Source: Planctomycetota bacterium (GTDB lineage: Bacteria > Planctomycetota > Phycisphaerae > WQYP01). From it: 12,419 bases of DNA. Where the stretch lies: positions 1 through 12,419 of the forward strand of contig JAKAYZ010000009.1 in NCBI GenBank assembly GCA_021816165.1, given 5' to 3'. A program made the position numbers and the translations under genes. Of this stretch, positions 1-6,968 are shown one piece after another (position 1 is the stretch's first letter; the number at the start of each line of letters is the position of its first letter). Under the pieces are notes generated by a model. It did no database searches. It was not told where the DNA came from and saw only the letters and a program-made list of their open reading frames with translations.

Positions 1-551
1 CGTAAAAATGCCTGCCGGGCAAGGTTGCGCCGAAAGTCATGTCCGGTCGATCCACCATGCCGGCGCAGTTCCGCAAGCAGATGGGAATATTGGTTGCAGT
101 CTGTAATGACCACGACATCGGCATGGTTTTTGGCGGCGGAGCGGATCATAGCGGGGCCGCCGATGTCAATATTTTCAATCGCCCGTTCCACCGGGCAATC
201 AGACTGGGAACTTACTTTTTCGAACGGATATAAATTCACAATCAGCAGGTCAATGGGCGCCATGCCATGCCGGCACATGGCCGCCTGATGCTCTGGATTT
301 TCCCGTATGCCTAAAAGGCCTCCGTGGACCACCGGATGCAGGGTTTTCAAACGGCCGTCCATCATTTCCGGAAAACCGGTAACGTCGGCAACATCTTTAA
401 CCACCACGCCCGCCTGTTTCAGCAGGGTGGCGGTACCACCGGTGGAAATGATCTCAACGGAAAACTCATTCTGCAACGTCTTAGCCAGATCAACCATGCC
501 GCTTTTGTCGGAAACGGAGATCAGCGCTCGGCGCACCCGTACCAGATTCAT
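1..551 (-). CDS. purH: Bifunctional AICAR transformylase/IMP cyclohydrolase PurH, N-terminal part
   Basis: PurH catalyses the last two steps of purine synthesis: AICAR is formylated and then cyclised to IMP. Only the first 183 residues lie in the window, so the C-terminal transformylase domain is off the left edge. The visible part is the MGS-like IMP cyclohydrolase domain. It shows SVSDK at residues 12-16, STGGT at 36-40, the hallmark [16 protein letters not shown] block starting at residue 58 with HGG at 76-78, then NLYPFEK and an [17 protein letters not shown] block that is nearly invariant in the family. The ATG at 551 gives the usual N-terminus, a few residues before the first strand ([10 protein letters not shown]). 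A GGGGAA run lies about 9 bp upstream as a moderate ribosome site. It starts 30 bp after the stop of the PQQ-type gene, so the two are probably cotranscribed. The frame is open throughout. Confidence 0.95.
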   Translation of the reverse strand, partial: MNLVRVRRALISVSDKSGMVDLAKTLQNEFSVEIISTGGTATLLKQAGVVVKDVADVTGFPEMMDGRLKTLHPVVHGGLLGIRENPEHQAAMCRHGMAPIDLLIVNLYPFEKVSSQSDCPVERAIENIDIGGPAMIRSAAKNHADVVVITDCNQYSHLLAELRRHGGSTGHDFRRNLARQAFL

Positions 552-581
552 GGACAATTTCCCCAACTCGTGAAGCGCCAG

Positions 582-1727
582 TTAGTTCGAACCCCGCAAG
601 GCCACCGAGACCAGTTGGCCATGGGTGGTTACCAGATAGACCACAGACCCGGCGGAATTGTCGGCGTAGAAAGCGGCATAGGGAATTCGGACGTGGGCCA
701 ATTCGCGCCCCGTGCTGATCCGGAGGAGGCGCAGGTTGTTGTGGTTATCCACCGCGAAGAGCCGATTTCCGGCAATGGCGGCGATCTTTTTGATGTGCGT
801 CACCGGCCCCCACACCTTGAGTCCCGTGGCCACAGAAATACCGTAAAGGCCCGTCGTACTGCTGATGATTAAGACCAGCTTACCCACTGGCACGGCCTGG
901 GAATTCAGCTGGCCGGGCAGGTGCAAAATCCATGGACAGCGCCCATTGGCGACGTTAAAGGCGTAAAGGTTATCGTTGTGGCAAGGTACAAACACCAGTT
1001 TGTTGTTGGTGGATAGTGGTGCGGTAACGGCGGCTCCAAGGATTCGTTTCCAGGTGCCGGTGCCGCCGGTGGCGTCTTTATTCCACACGTAGCCACGGGT
1101 GCTGGCAAAAGTTACCGAACCATTTTTGGCGAGAACGGGATCGGAAACAAACGAATCGTTTCTGGAATACTGCGCCCATCGCACGGTGTCTGGAAAGCTG
1201 GAAGAAAGGCCATAAAACCCACCGTAGGATGCACCGAGCAACAAGCGTCCATTAAACAGGATCGGCCTTGCCCCCGGAGCTTTTCGCAAAGGCATGGATT
1301 TAAGAACCCGGCCGCTGGCGACGCTGATGATCTTGGCATAGCCATTGGCCAGAATCATGATTTGCCCCTTGGCATAGAGCATTGGACGCGACATCGTCTG
1401 CGAAAGCCGGGCGGGCTTGGCATCCCAGTTGATTGTTCCCACACGGGCGTTGATGCTGATTAAAAAGCCGCGCCTCGTGGCCACATACACAGCCTTTCCT
1501 TCCGGCCAGATGGCGGCAACGGCATCGGGATGGCGGCGGGAAAATCCGAGCGGAATTTGCCAGTTTTCCTGAATGCCGGCCTGCAAACTCTGTGATTCCG
1601 ATACCACGGGCGCTCCAAGCTGCCATGAGCTGACCACACCCAGCGCGGGCCGCACTCCACCCATTCCCAGCAGCGCCAGGAGAATCAACCCCGCTACCGC
1701 AACGCCCGTTGCTCGATCCTTCGTCAT
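582..1727 (-). CDS. Membrane-anchored or exported PQQ-like beta-propeller protein
   Basis: This 381-residue protein has a short basic N-terminus and a hydrophobic stretch at about residues 8-28 (AGLILLALLGMGG), either a signal peptide or a single anchor. The remainder is repeated beta-propeller blades of the PQQ/quinoprotein-like type. Recurring units end in patterns such as 'VYVATRRGFLISINARVGTINW', 'GLYGISVATGLKVWG' and 'NLRLLRISTGREL', in which a Leu/Tyr-x-hydrophobic strand is followed by a turn with G and a Trp or Leu. No catalytic residues of quinoprotein dehydrogenases are recognisable, so an enzymatic role is not supported. Scaffold or outer-membrane-assembly (BamB-like) roles are possible but unproven. 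The ATG at 1727 is preceded by a strong AAGGAG site at 6-7 bp. It leads an apparent operon with purH, a functionally odd partner. The fold call is firm and the function is unknown. Confidence 0.88.
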   Translation of the reverse strand: MTKDRATGVAVAGLILLALLGMGGVRPALGVVSSWQLGAPVVSESQSLQAGIQENWQIPLGFSRRHPDAVAAIWPEGKAVYVATRRGFLISINARVGTINWDAKPARLSQTMSRPMLYAKGQIMILANGYAKIISVASGRVLKSMPLRKAPGARPILFNGRLLLGASYGGFYGLSSSFPDTVRWAQYSRNDSFVSDPVLAKNGSVTFASTRGYVWNKDATGGTGTWKRILGAAVTAPLSTNNKLVFVPCHNDNLYAFNVANGRCPWILHLPGQLNSQAVPVGKLVLIISSTTGLYGISVATGLKVWGPVTHIKKIAAIAGNRLFAVDNHNNLRLLRISTGRELAHVRIPYAAFYADNSAGSVVYLVTTHGQLVSVALRGSN

Positions 1728-1844
1728 TCAATTCTCCTTGATTAAAATAACGCCAAGTTCTACAGTCAGCGGCAACAAGGCCGCACCGCCCAAGCGGTTT
1801 TCGTGGTCCGCCACCAGCTACTACCTTCCCATAGTTTAACCTAA

Positions 1845-1872
1845 ATTCTAATTCCCTGTGCAATAATATCAA
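1845..1872 (-). promoter_or_regulatory. Putative sigma70-type promoter for the PQQ-like gene and purH
   Basis: On the minus strand, TTGATA (1867-1872, 5 of 6 to consensus) and TAGAAT (1845-1850, 5 of 6) are separated by 16 bp. It lies in the 195 bp gap after the PDZ gene and would give a leader of roughly 110 nt before the ATG at 1727. This is a match by eye only. Confidence 0.5.
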
Positions 1873-1922
1873 GATACAGGCATTTTCCCGCCATTGCCGA
1901 TGCGAGCCTTCATGCCGCGATT

Positions 1923-3182
1923 TTACCGAGGCAATTGGGGCAGGGATAGCCGGGTTTGGGCCGCTGCGGCATCCACCGCCAGAAAAAGCTGCCGATGATG
2001 GGGTAGATCTATCCGCAAAATATGGCCGAAATGATCCAGCCAGAATGTGATCTGGGGCACATCCCAACGCAGCACGCGTACACACCAAAGGCGGCGCTTT
2101 TCGCCCGCGAAAATTACCGGCCGCCGTCCCAGGACCTCCATGACACAGCCTGGCCGGGGATGCAAATTACGGATACCGAGTTCCGGCACAGCCAGAACCA
2201 ACCCTTTACGCCGGGGCATGGCCATGGCCAGTGCTGTCAAAGCCGGAGTGGGTACCACGTTAAAAAGAATGGGGATTTTTTCGACATGTTTGCCCGTATC
2301 GTGGCCTGCTGCAAGCAGCGCCGTCCCCCGGCGAATAAACCCGCGTTGCCGGTGGAAGCCTTGAAGATTCAAAGAAGTGAGTAGAAATGGGGGCGAACGT
2401 CGGTTGTCACCCACCGAAAAGACCATGCGGATCCTTTGAGTGGGTACGCCACAGCCAGCCACGGCTCGCACACTCCAAAGCAAATGACCGATAGTTCCAG
2501 CCAGAGAAATCCTCAGGTGAACCATGCCCACCGCAATATGATGATCAAAAAGTCGATACCAGAAATTTTCTGCAAAGCTCTGGTGGGTGGTATCGGGTGG
2601 AACTCGAATCCATCGCAAAGTGAACGGGGTTGGCGGCGGATTAAGTGGTGCCGGTACTCCGGCCAGCACTGCCAAGCCGTCAATGGTGAGCGCCGAGCGC
2701 GGTGCGTGTAGATGGATGACGCGTTCACCACGAGCCACCGTAACCGAAAAAAATGGCAACGGACTATGACGCAGGTGGTAGAGAACGGCCGCCAGTTGCC
2801 TCGGGGATTCAATCCGGTGGTGTTCCACCCACGTGATGATGTCGCCGGAGTGTAATCCGGCCCGGCCGGCAGCTCCCGGCAGGCGCACGGACACAATCAG
2901 CAAGCCGGTTGCGGCTGGCTGGCGCATGGCAGAAAGGACCCGCTCAGAGTTCCGATGGATTGTGGCCGAGGAGCCGGAGGCTGGCGGGGCAGCGTGTAGT
3001 ATGGCACCGGAATACGCCCCAAATACCCCTACCGCCATTGCAATAAAACCTGGTACTCTGGTCCACCGCCAATTGTGGCTGGAACCGGGCAACCGTTGCC
3101 AGATTGGACCATGCCAAGTACCGGACTGGCCTTCCGGCCTGACCGTTGGGCAGAACGGCATCTGTATGTTCCGATGGCTCAT
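1923..3182 (-). CDS. Single-pass membrane PDZ-domain protein with unrecognised C-terminal domain
   Basis: With the start at 3182 this protein is 419 residues. A charged, Pro/Trp-rich N-terminus of about 42 residues precedes one hydrophobic segment at about 43-63 (VPGFIAMAVGVFGAYSGA). A PDZ domain follows at about 90-163. It has the carboxylate-loop-like GLLIVSV strand, an AGL..GDIITWV turn (GD at 113-114) and the PRQLAAVLYHL helix. Residues 165-419 match no family I know. They are strand-rich, with several basic patches, and close with a FWLDHFGHILRIDLP segment like the last strands of DUF3108-type barrels; that resemblance is weak. There are no protease catalytic motifs. The frame is open back to an ATG at 3233, which would overlap the GNAT gene by 32 bp. 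The ATG at 3182 leaves a 19 bp gap and is preferred, although its ribosome site is weak. It is probably cotranscribed with the acetyltransferase. Confidence 0.8.
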   Translation of the reverse strand: MSHRNIQMPFCPTVRPEGQSGTWHGPIWQRLPGSSHNWRWTRVPGFIAMAVGVFGAYSGAILHAAPPASGSSATIHRNSERVLSAMRQPAATGLLIVSVRLPGAAGRAGLHSGDIITWVEHHRIESPRQLAAVLYHLRHSPLPFFSVTVARGERVIHLHAPRSALTIDGLAVLAGVPAPLNPPPTPFTLRWIRVPPDTTHQSFAENFWYRLFDHHIAVGMVHLRISLAGTIGHLLWSVRAVAGCGVPTQRIRMVFSVGDNRRSPPFLLTSLNLQGFHRQRGFIRRGTALLAAGHDTGKHVEKIPILFNVVPTPALTALAMAMPRRKGLVLAVPELGIRNLHPRPGCVMEVLGRRPVIFAGEKRRLWCVRVLRWDVPQITFWLDHFGHILRIDLPHHRQLFLAVDAAAAQTRLSLPQLPR

Positions 3183-3201
3183 AGGTCCACATTTTTCGGG
3201 A

Positions 3202-3660
3202 TTAGCGGGCGGCTTCGGCGAGCGGCTTTTCAAATTGAATCAGCAGATCGCTGTGCATCGAATCCCAGCGCGTACCGACCATATCGTACTCCAGCGTCAC
3301 CGCCAGATGAACCATGGAGCGATGTCGGTTCAGAGTTTCCAGCCGGGTATATTCGTAGCCATGAGAACCCGCCCATTCATTTTGTGATTCCATTAATTGT
3401 TGGCCGATGTTTTTGCGGCGGAAATCGGATTGTACACCAACCAACCATGTATAAAATACCTGTGGTTTGAGTTCAAATCCGATACAAAAACCGACTGGGC
3501 GGTTATCCAGTGCCGCCAGCATGACCAGCACATTGAAGCGGCCCTGAAACCGACGCCGAAAATAGGCCTCGTTTTCCGGTGGACGAAAGACCTGATTGTA
3601 CAGTTCCACAATCATGGGAAGCTGCTGTTCATTGATGATGCTGATATCCGCCTGTGTCAT
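3202..3660 (-). CDS. GNAT family N-acetyltransferase
   Basis: This is a 152-residue protein of the GNAT fold, which moves an acetyl group from acetyl-CoA to an amine. The acceptor cannot be read from sequence. The N-terminus ISIINEQQLPMIVELYNQVF is a typical beta1-alpha1 start. Residues 43-64 form the central strands, with RPVGFCIGFEL. The acetyl-CoA pyrophosphate loop is at about 76-90 (VQSDFRRKNIGQQLM), matching the family pattern R/Q-x-x-G-x-G/A with Gln in the last position. The C-terminal ETLNRHRSMVHLAVTLEYDMVGTRWDS segment resembles the N-x-x-x-x-x-x-x-x-x-GF/Y motif that closes the fold. The length is normal for a single-domain member. It is the first gene of a leftward unit with the PDZ protein 19 bp downstream. 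The ribosome site before the ATG at 3660 is weak. Confidence 0.88.
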   Translation of the reverse strand: MTQADISIINEQQLPMIVELYNQVFRPPENEAYFRRRFQGRFNVLVMLAALDNRPVGFCIGFELKPQVFYTWLVGVQSDFRRKNIGQQLMESQNEWAGSHGYEYTRLETLNRHRSMVHLAVTLEYDMVGTRWDSMHSDLLIQFEKPLAEAAR

Positions 3661-3795
3661 GTTGATGGATCCAAGATGCTAGCTCTAAATCATCCGCTGC
3701 CGACGGGAAAAAATCTCCGCCGAAAAACGTATGCCAGCGATAATAACGGAAATCCTCGATGGATTAAAGCGGTGCCGTGCAGGTGTCTTGTCCCA

Positions 3796-3824
3796 ATTGA
3801 ATGTCACACCCCACTGCGCGTCAA
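3796..3824 (-). promoter_or_regulatory. Putative promoter for the GNAT-PDZ unit
   Basis: On the minus strand, TTGACG (3819-3824, 5 of 6) and TTCAAT (3796-3801, 4 of 6) are 17 bp apart. A second candidate lies nearer the gene: TTTAAT (3763-3768) and TATTAT (3740-3745), also with a 17 bp spacer. Either could drive the acetyltransferase starting at 3660. I cannot choose between them from sequence. Confidence 0.35.
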
Positions 3825-3965
3825 GGCCGCTGCGCTCCGGCCCGAATTGCCGCGCCCGCCGAGACTGCTCTGCTCCGCGGCCGTGATGGAGGTGGAGACG
3901 GCCATTTAATTCAGGCGTTAACCCATGACATTTCTCTTTGGACTAGACTCCCGACCAGGGAAGGC

Positions 3966-3994
3966 TTAACGTTCCAGACAATTGCGTTTACACT
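3966..3994 (+). promoter_or_regulatory. Putative promoter for the E2 gene
   Basis: TTAACG (3966-3971, 4 of 6) and TACACT (3989-3994, 4 of 6) have a 17 bp spacer and would give a leader of about 74 nt. A TAGAAT at 4044-4049 nearer the gene lacks a good -35 box. Weak evidence. Confidence 0.3.
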
Positions 3995-4074
3995 ATCAGG
4001 CCTTGGCGGGCTGCCGGTTGCTCGATGGCTTGGCCATGTGGAATAGAATTTGTCCCGGCTATAAAGGATTGCAC

Positions 4075-5397
4075 ATGCCCATTGAAATTACAATGCCCAA
4101 ACTTTCCGACACCATGACCACTGGCACTTTGGTTAAATGGCTGAAAAAAGAAGGGGATGCAGTGAATGCCGGTGATATCATCGCCGAGGTGGAAACCGAC
4201 AAAGCCACACAGGAATTGGAGGCGTTTGAGCCTGGAACCATCGCCAAAATTGTGGTTGGTGAAGGCAGCGCGATTCCGATCGGCGGTTTGATTGTCGTGC
4301 TTGCAAGTCCCGGCGAAAATGTTGCCGATGTCGCCAAGGCCGTTGCCAGCGCACCGAAAGCTCCAGCTGCGAGTGCCACGAAGCCGGAATCGCCCGCGCC
4401 AGTGGCTTCCACCCCTAAAACTTCCACCTCAGGTTCAATACCGGCTGTGGTGCCCGGTGCAGTTCCCGCGCCCGCCCCTGCTCCGGCGCCGGCTCCGGTG
4501 GCCGCGGCTAAAACGTCCGGCCTTACCGGCCAAGATGGCTCCGGCAAGCTGCGTGTTTCTCCTTTGGCTAGGAAAATCGCCGCCGAAAAAGGCGTGGATA
4601 TCAGTTCGGTTCACGGCACCGGGCCTGGCGGACGCATCATACGCCGTGATGTGCTCGAGGCTCCTGTGGGTGGCGCGGTACCCAAACCAGCCGGGCCGGC
4701 GGCGAAGAGCAAACTTCAGGCCGGTACCCTCCAGCTATCCAATATGCGTCAGACCATCGCCCGTCGTTTGCTGGAATCCAAGCAGTCCATTCCGCATTTT
4801 TACGTTTCCATGGATGTGGTCATGGATGCTCTTTTGGATTTGCGCCGGGCCGTCAACGAACAGTTTGCTCCGACCAAGCTGAGTGTGACGGATTTTATTT
4901 GTCGGGCCACAGCCATGGCTATTGCCAACGTGCCTGCTGTGAATGCCAGTTTTTCACCGGCGGCCATTATTCGCCACGGTACTGTGCATTTGGGTGTTGC
5001 CGTTGCGGTTGAAGATGGCCTGGTGGTGCCGGTGATACGCGATGCCCAATTGCTGAGCGTGTTTGAAATTTCCAGCCGGATCCGTCAGTTGGCCGAACTG
5101 GCCCGCAGCCGTAAGCTCAAAGCCGATCAGATGACCGGCGGCACATTTACCATCAGCAATTTGGGCATGTACGGTGTACGCGAATTTCAGGCGATCATCA
5201 ACCCCCCCGAGGCGGCAATTCTCGCCGTCGGCGGTACCGAGGCGCGTCCAATTGTAAAAAATGGCCAGGTGGTGCCCGGCCAGGTGATGAGCCTGTCGCT
5301 GTCGGCCGATCATCGGGTGGTGGATGGAGCAACCGCGGCCGAATTCCTTGGGGCACTCAAAACCCTTCTCGAAAATCCGCTGCGCATCGTTCTTTAA
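4075..5397 (+). CDS. Dihydrolipoyllysine acetyltransferase, E2 of pyruvate dehydrogenase complex
   Basis: E2 forms the core of a 2-oxoacid dehydrogenase complex. It accepts an acyl group from E1 on a swinging lipoyl arm and passes it to CoA. The 440 residues show all expected parts. A lipoyl domain spans 1-78 with the lipoylated Lys43 in VETDKATQE. A flexible Pro/Ala linker runs from about 92 to 157, including an AP repeat at 131-141. The peripheral-subunit-binding domain is at about 159-195 (RVSPLARKIAAEKGVDI ... GTGPGGRIIRRDV). The catalytic domain is at about 218-440 with the active-site DHRVVDG (His413, Asp417) and the ENPLRIVL ending of pyruvate-type E2 proteins. The frame runs back to 3982, but the ATG at 4075 has an AAGGA site 6 bp upstream and gives the canonical MPIEITMPKLSDTM start. 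A single lipoyl domain and a C-terminus like alphaproteobacterial/mitochondrial E2p favour pyruvate over 2-oxoglutarate. No E1 or E3 gene is adjacent. Confidence 0.95.
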   Translation: MPIEITMPKLSDTMTTGTLVKWLKKEGDAVNAGDIIAEVETDKATQELEAFEPGTIAKIVVGEGSAIPIGGLIVVLASPGENVADVAKAVASAPKAPAASATKPESPAPVASTPKTSTSGSIPAVVPGAVPAPAPAPAPAPVAAAKTSGLTGQDGSGKLRVSPLARKIAAEKGVDISSVHGTGPGGRIIRRDVLEAPVGGAVPKPAGPAAKSKLQAGTLQLSNMRQTIARRLLESKQSIPHFYVSMDVVMDALLDLRRAVNEQFAPTKLSVTDFICRATAMAIANVPAVNASFSPAAIIRHGTVHLGVAVAVEDGLVVPVIRDAQLLSVFEISSRIRQLAELARSRKLKADQMTGGTFTISNLGMYGVREFQAIINPPEAAILAVGGTEARPIVKNGQVVPGQVMSLSLSADHRVVDGATAAEFLGALKTLLENPLRIVL

Positions 5398-5467
5398 CCT
5401 GTCGTCACCAGTCGGTGCAGCAATCATGAGTTGCGGCCAACCAATAGCCGGGCTGTGGGATATTTGG

Positions 5468-5517
5468 GGGCTGCGGAGTTTGCCAGAAGCGATGGGTTCA
5501 GAAGCCGGGCGCAGCCC
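5468..5517. repeat. 8 bp inverted repeat with 34 nt loop between convergent genes
   Basis: GGGCTGCG at 5468-5475 is matched by its exact reverse complement CGCAGCCC at 5510-5517. It sits in the 132 bp gap between the ends of the E2 gene and the small membrane protein gene. It could act as a bidirectional stop signal, but there is no T-run on either side, so this is not a classical intrinsic terminator. Confidence 0.35.
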
Positions 5518-5529
5518 ACGGTGGCGGCC

Positions 5530-5850
5530 TCATTGTGAGCCAGTTTGGGGTTTGTCTACGGAATGGCCTTCAGGGACATAGCGCCGTTGCCCGGTGACAG
5601 GGTTGTAGTACACTTGGACAGTACAATTCTTTTCTTCATCAAAGAAACGTTCGTCGGTGGCTTGCCATTCTCCGCCAGGAGCGCGGGTTTGGCGATACTT
5701 CCAGCGCTCAATGGCAAAGCCCAAAGTCAGCAAAAGACCCAGCCCGCCCAGCCAGAGCGCCAGCGCAAATGTAACTGGAAATACCGCCAATAAAACTGCA
5801 GCCGCTACCACGCACACCCATCCGCATCCAATCAGCACGTGTTTTAACAT
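5530..5850 (-). CDS. Small two-helix membrane protein of unknown function
   Basis: This is a 106-residue protein. Two hydrophobic segments, about residues 5-24 and 27-47 (the second rich in Leu and Gly), form a helical hairpin. A hydrophilic tail of some 58 residues follows. The tail carries a pattern seen in small hypothetical proteins of many bacteria, roughly W-x-x-T-x-E-R-F-x-D ... Y-Y-N-P-x-T-G-x-R-R-Y-V, here EWQATDERFFDEE and VYYNPVTGQRRYV. With Lys/Arg directly after the second helix (ERWKYRQTR), the tail should be cytoplasmic. The ATG at 5850 lies 4 bp after the stop of the YbjQ-family gene with little independent ribosome site, so translation is probably coupled. No function can be assigned. 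The gene is real, judged by its composition and coupling. Confidence 0.8.
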   Translation of the reverse strand: MLKHVLIGCGWVCVVAAAVLLAVFPVTFALALWLGGLGLLLTLGFAIERWKYRQTRAPGGEWQATDERFFDEEKNCTVQVYYNPVTGQRRYVPEGHSVDKPQTGSQ

Positions 5851-5854
5851 GGCT

Positions 5855-6178
5855 TCAGCCTGCCGCCTGAGCGATCACCGCGGTGCCGTACGCAACTACT
5901 TCGCTCATGGTTTGGCCCATTTCAGAGGAGTCAAACCGCATCATGATCACAGCGTTGGCACCCATGACCTGAGCGTTTTTTACCATGCGATCGATGGCGT
6001 GCCGACGAGCCTCTTCAACCATCTGGGTGTATTCCTTGATCTCTCCGCCGACAATCGATCGCAGGCCGGCCATGATATTGCCCGCCGCGCCCCGGCTACG
6101 GACCACCACGCCAAAGACCTGGCCTTTGGTTTCCACGACGCGGAAACCGGCAATGTTCTCGCTGGTAGTAACAAGCAT
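5855..6178 (-). CDS. YbjQ/UPF0145 family (heavy-metal-binding-domain-like) protein
   Basis: This 107-residue protein matches the YbjQ (UPF0145, DUF74) family, compact proteins that assemble into ring-like oligomers and whose role is not established. Family marks are the start MLVTTSENIAGFRVVETKGQVFG, then GGEIKEYTQMVEEARRHAIDRM near residues 44-65, then GANAVIMMRFDSSEM and a final VVAYGTAV strand. The open frame extends to 6244, but the ATG at 6178 has a GGAGGT ribosome site 5-6 bp upstream and gives the normal family length of about 105. It lacks transmembrane segments, so it is cytosolic. The partner membrane protein begins 4 bp after its stop, suggesting the two act together at the membrane, which is an inference. 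It has its own strong promoter. Confidence 0.93.
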   Translation of the reverse strand: MLVTTSENIAGFRVVETKGQVFGVVVRSRGAAGNIMAGLRSIVGGEIKEYTQMVEEARRHAIDRMVKNAQVMGANAVIMMRFDSSEMGQTMSEVVAYGTAVIAQAAG

Positions 6179-6479
6179 GAGAGAGACCTCCATTGAAGAC
6201 TTGGTCATTGTACCCATGCCCCTGGCGATTGTCCACAGGTGCATCTATATATTTTTCATCATGGGGGAAGTTGCGGCATTGAGGGCCTTTGAATTGTTGG
6301 CCGACGGGAACCGCATGTTGACGAAGAGGGTCCATTTTTCCCGTAATTGCTGCGGTCCCACCGGAGTTTAAGAACGCCGGCACCAAGGGCGCCCATAAGC
6401 CAAAGCGTCTCTGAGCGATGGGGGATGCAGGCGGACGGGGCAATGTTTATCGGCAGGGTGAGGGTGCCGGGCGGTTGGT
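6179..6479. other. 301 bp spacer between the L,D-transpeptidase end and the YbjQ gene
   Basis: The part nearest YbjQ holds the promoter at 6207-6235. The remaining 240 bp carry only short open frames without ribosome sites or recognisable protein patterns. I see no clear intrinsic terminator after the L,D-transpeptidase stop at 6480, and no RNA gene. Confidence 0.5.
6207..6235 (-). promoter_or_regulatory. Near-consensus sigma70-type promoter for the YbjQ unit
   Basis: On the minus strand TGGACA (6230-6235) and TACAAT (6207-6212), each 5 of 6 to consensus, are separated by the optimal 17 bp. Transcription would start near 6200, leaving a leader of about 22 nt with the GGAGGT ribosome site before the ATG at 6178. 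This is the most convincing promoter in the window and also supports the shorter YbjQ start. Confidence 0.6.
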
Positions 6480-6968
6480 TTACGGCAATATTTCTACCGG
6501 CGTGCCGACGGGGCATACATTGTAAATTTCCGTTATATCCGAATTATTGACGGCCACGCAGCCGGCGGTATGGGTGCGGCCCTCGGCTTGGCCGTGAATA
6601 AAAATTTCCCCGCCCAGGGGGGTATTCCACACGCGGTCCTGAACGCTGGGGTCGTTCATATCGCCGCAGAGGATATCCGATGCCAGGGCTTCATATGTCG
6701 CGCTGTCGATAAGGCCTGTGGCCAAGCCGCGCTGGGCATCTTCCAGAGTGGGATAATTCAATCCAAGGGACAAATGAAATTTGCTCTGCGGATTTTTATA
6801 AACCACGAGAAATTTTCCCAGCGGCGTGATCCGGTCTCCCTGACGCTGTTTGTCGCCGGGGTAGGTTCCGGTGATGCAACGATACGTGCGAATGCAGGTG
6901 GCATTGTCGTATAGTCGCAATTCTCCGGCGGATTTGTGCACCACAATAAGCGGCTGATGGACATTCAT
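6480..6968 (-). CDS. L,D-transpeptidase (YkuD) domain protein
   Basis: YkuD-fold enzymes use a catalytic Cys to cross-link peptidoglycan peptides or attach proteins to them. This 162-residue protein is nearly all catalytic domain. It opens with QPLIVVHKSAGELRLYDN, the usual first hairpin, and continues with GDRITPLGKFLVVYKNP, matching the conserved (T)P-x-G-x-F motif at about 49-53. The active-site region is FIHGQAEGRTHTAGCVAV, with His125 and Cys137 in the expected H-G-x(n)-T-x-G-C arrangement. It is closest in style to YafK-like members. The start at 6968 overlaps the DUF218 stop as ATGA, with a CGGAG site 8 bp upstream. An upstream frame to 7007 would only overlap that gene further. Neither start gives a signal peptide or membrane segment, which is odd for an envelope enzyme. 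Cotranscribed and translationally coupled with DUF218. Confidence 0.9.
   Translation of the reverse strand: MNVHQPLIVVHKSAGELRLYDNATCIRTYRCITGTYPGDKQRQGDRITPLGKFLVVYKNPQSKFHLSLGLNYPTLEDAQRGLATGLIDSATYEALASDILCGDMNDPSVQDRVWNTPLGGEIFIHGQAEGRTHTAGCVAVNNSDITEIYNVCPVGTPVEILP

Larger units (their letters stand above)
3661..4074. other. 414 bp divergent spacer between the GNAT and E2 genes
   Basis: This stretch separates the leftward acetyltransferase from the rightward E2 gene. Open frames here are short, have no ribosome sites and read as low-quality Arg/Pro-rich peptides, so I call no gene. It holds candidate promoters in both directions (listed separately). I see no tRNA, riboswitch or repeat in it. 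Confidence 0.6.

Noticed and set aside
324..872. Plus-strand open frame of 182 codons
   Set aside because: It is antisense to purH and the PQQ-like gene, both firmly identified, with no ribosome site or recognisable domain.
1300..2088. Long minus-strand open frame of 262 codons
   Set aside because: It overlaps the PQQ-like gene in another register, its product is rich in Arg, Gly, Cys and Pro with no family pattern, and its upstream part lies in the promoter gap. It is a shadow frame.
2833..3387. Plus-strand open frame of 184 codons
   Set aside because: It is antisense to the PDZ and GNAT genes. Its composition looks like a complement-strand translation.
3801..4046. Plus-strand frame of 81 codons in the GNAT-E2 spacer
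   Set aside because: No ribosome site, a low-complexity Arg/Ala/Gly start, and no family pattern. It probably reflects the GC-rich spacer.
6096..6443. Minus-strand frames upstream of and across the YbjQ start
   Set aside because: The longer one overlaps YbjQ in another register. The products show no domain, and the region is better explained as promoter and spacer.
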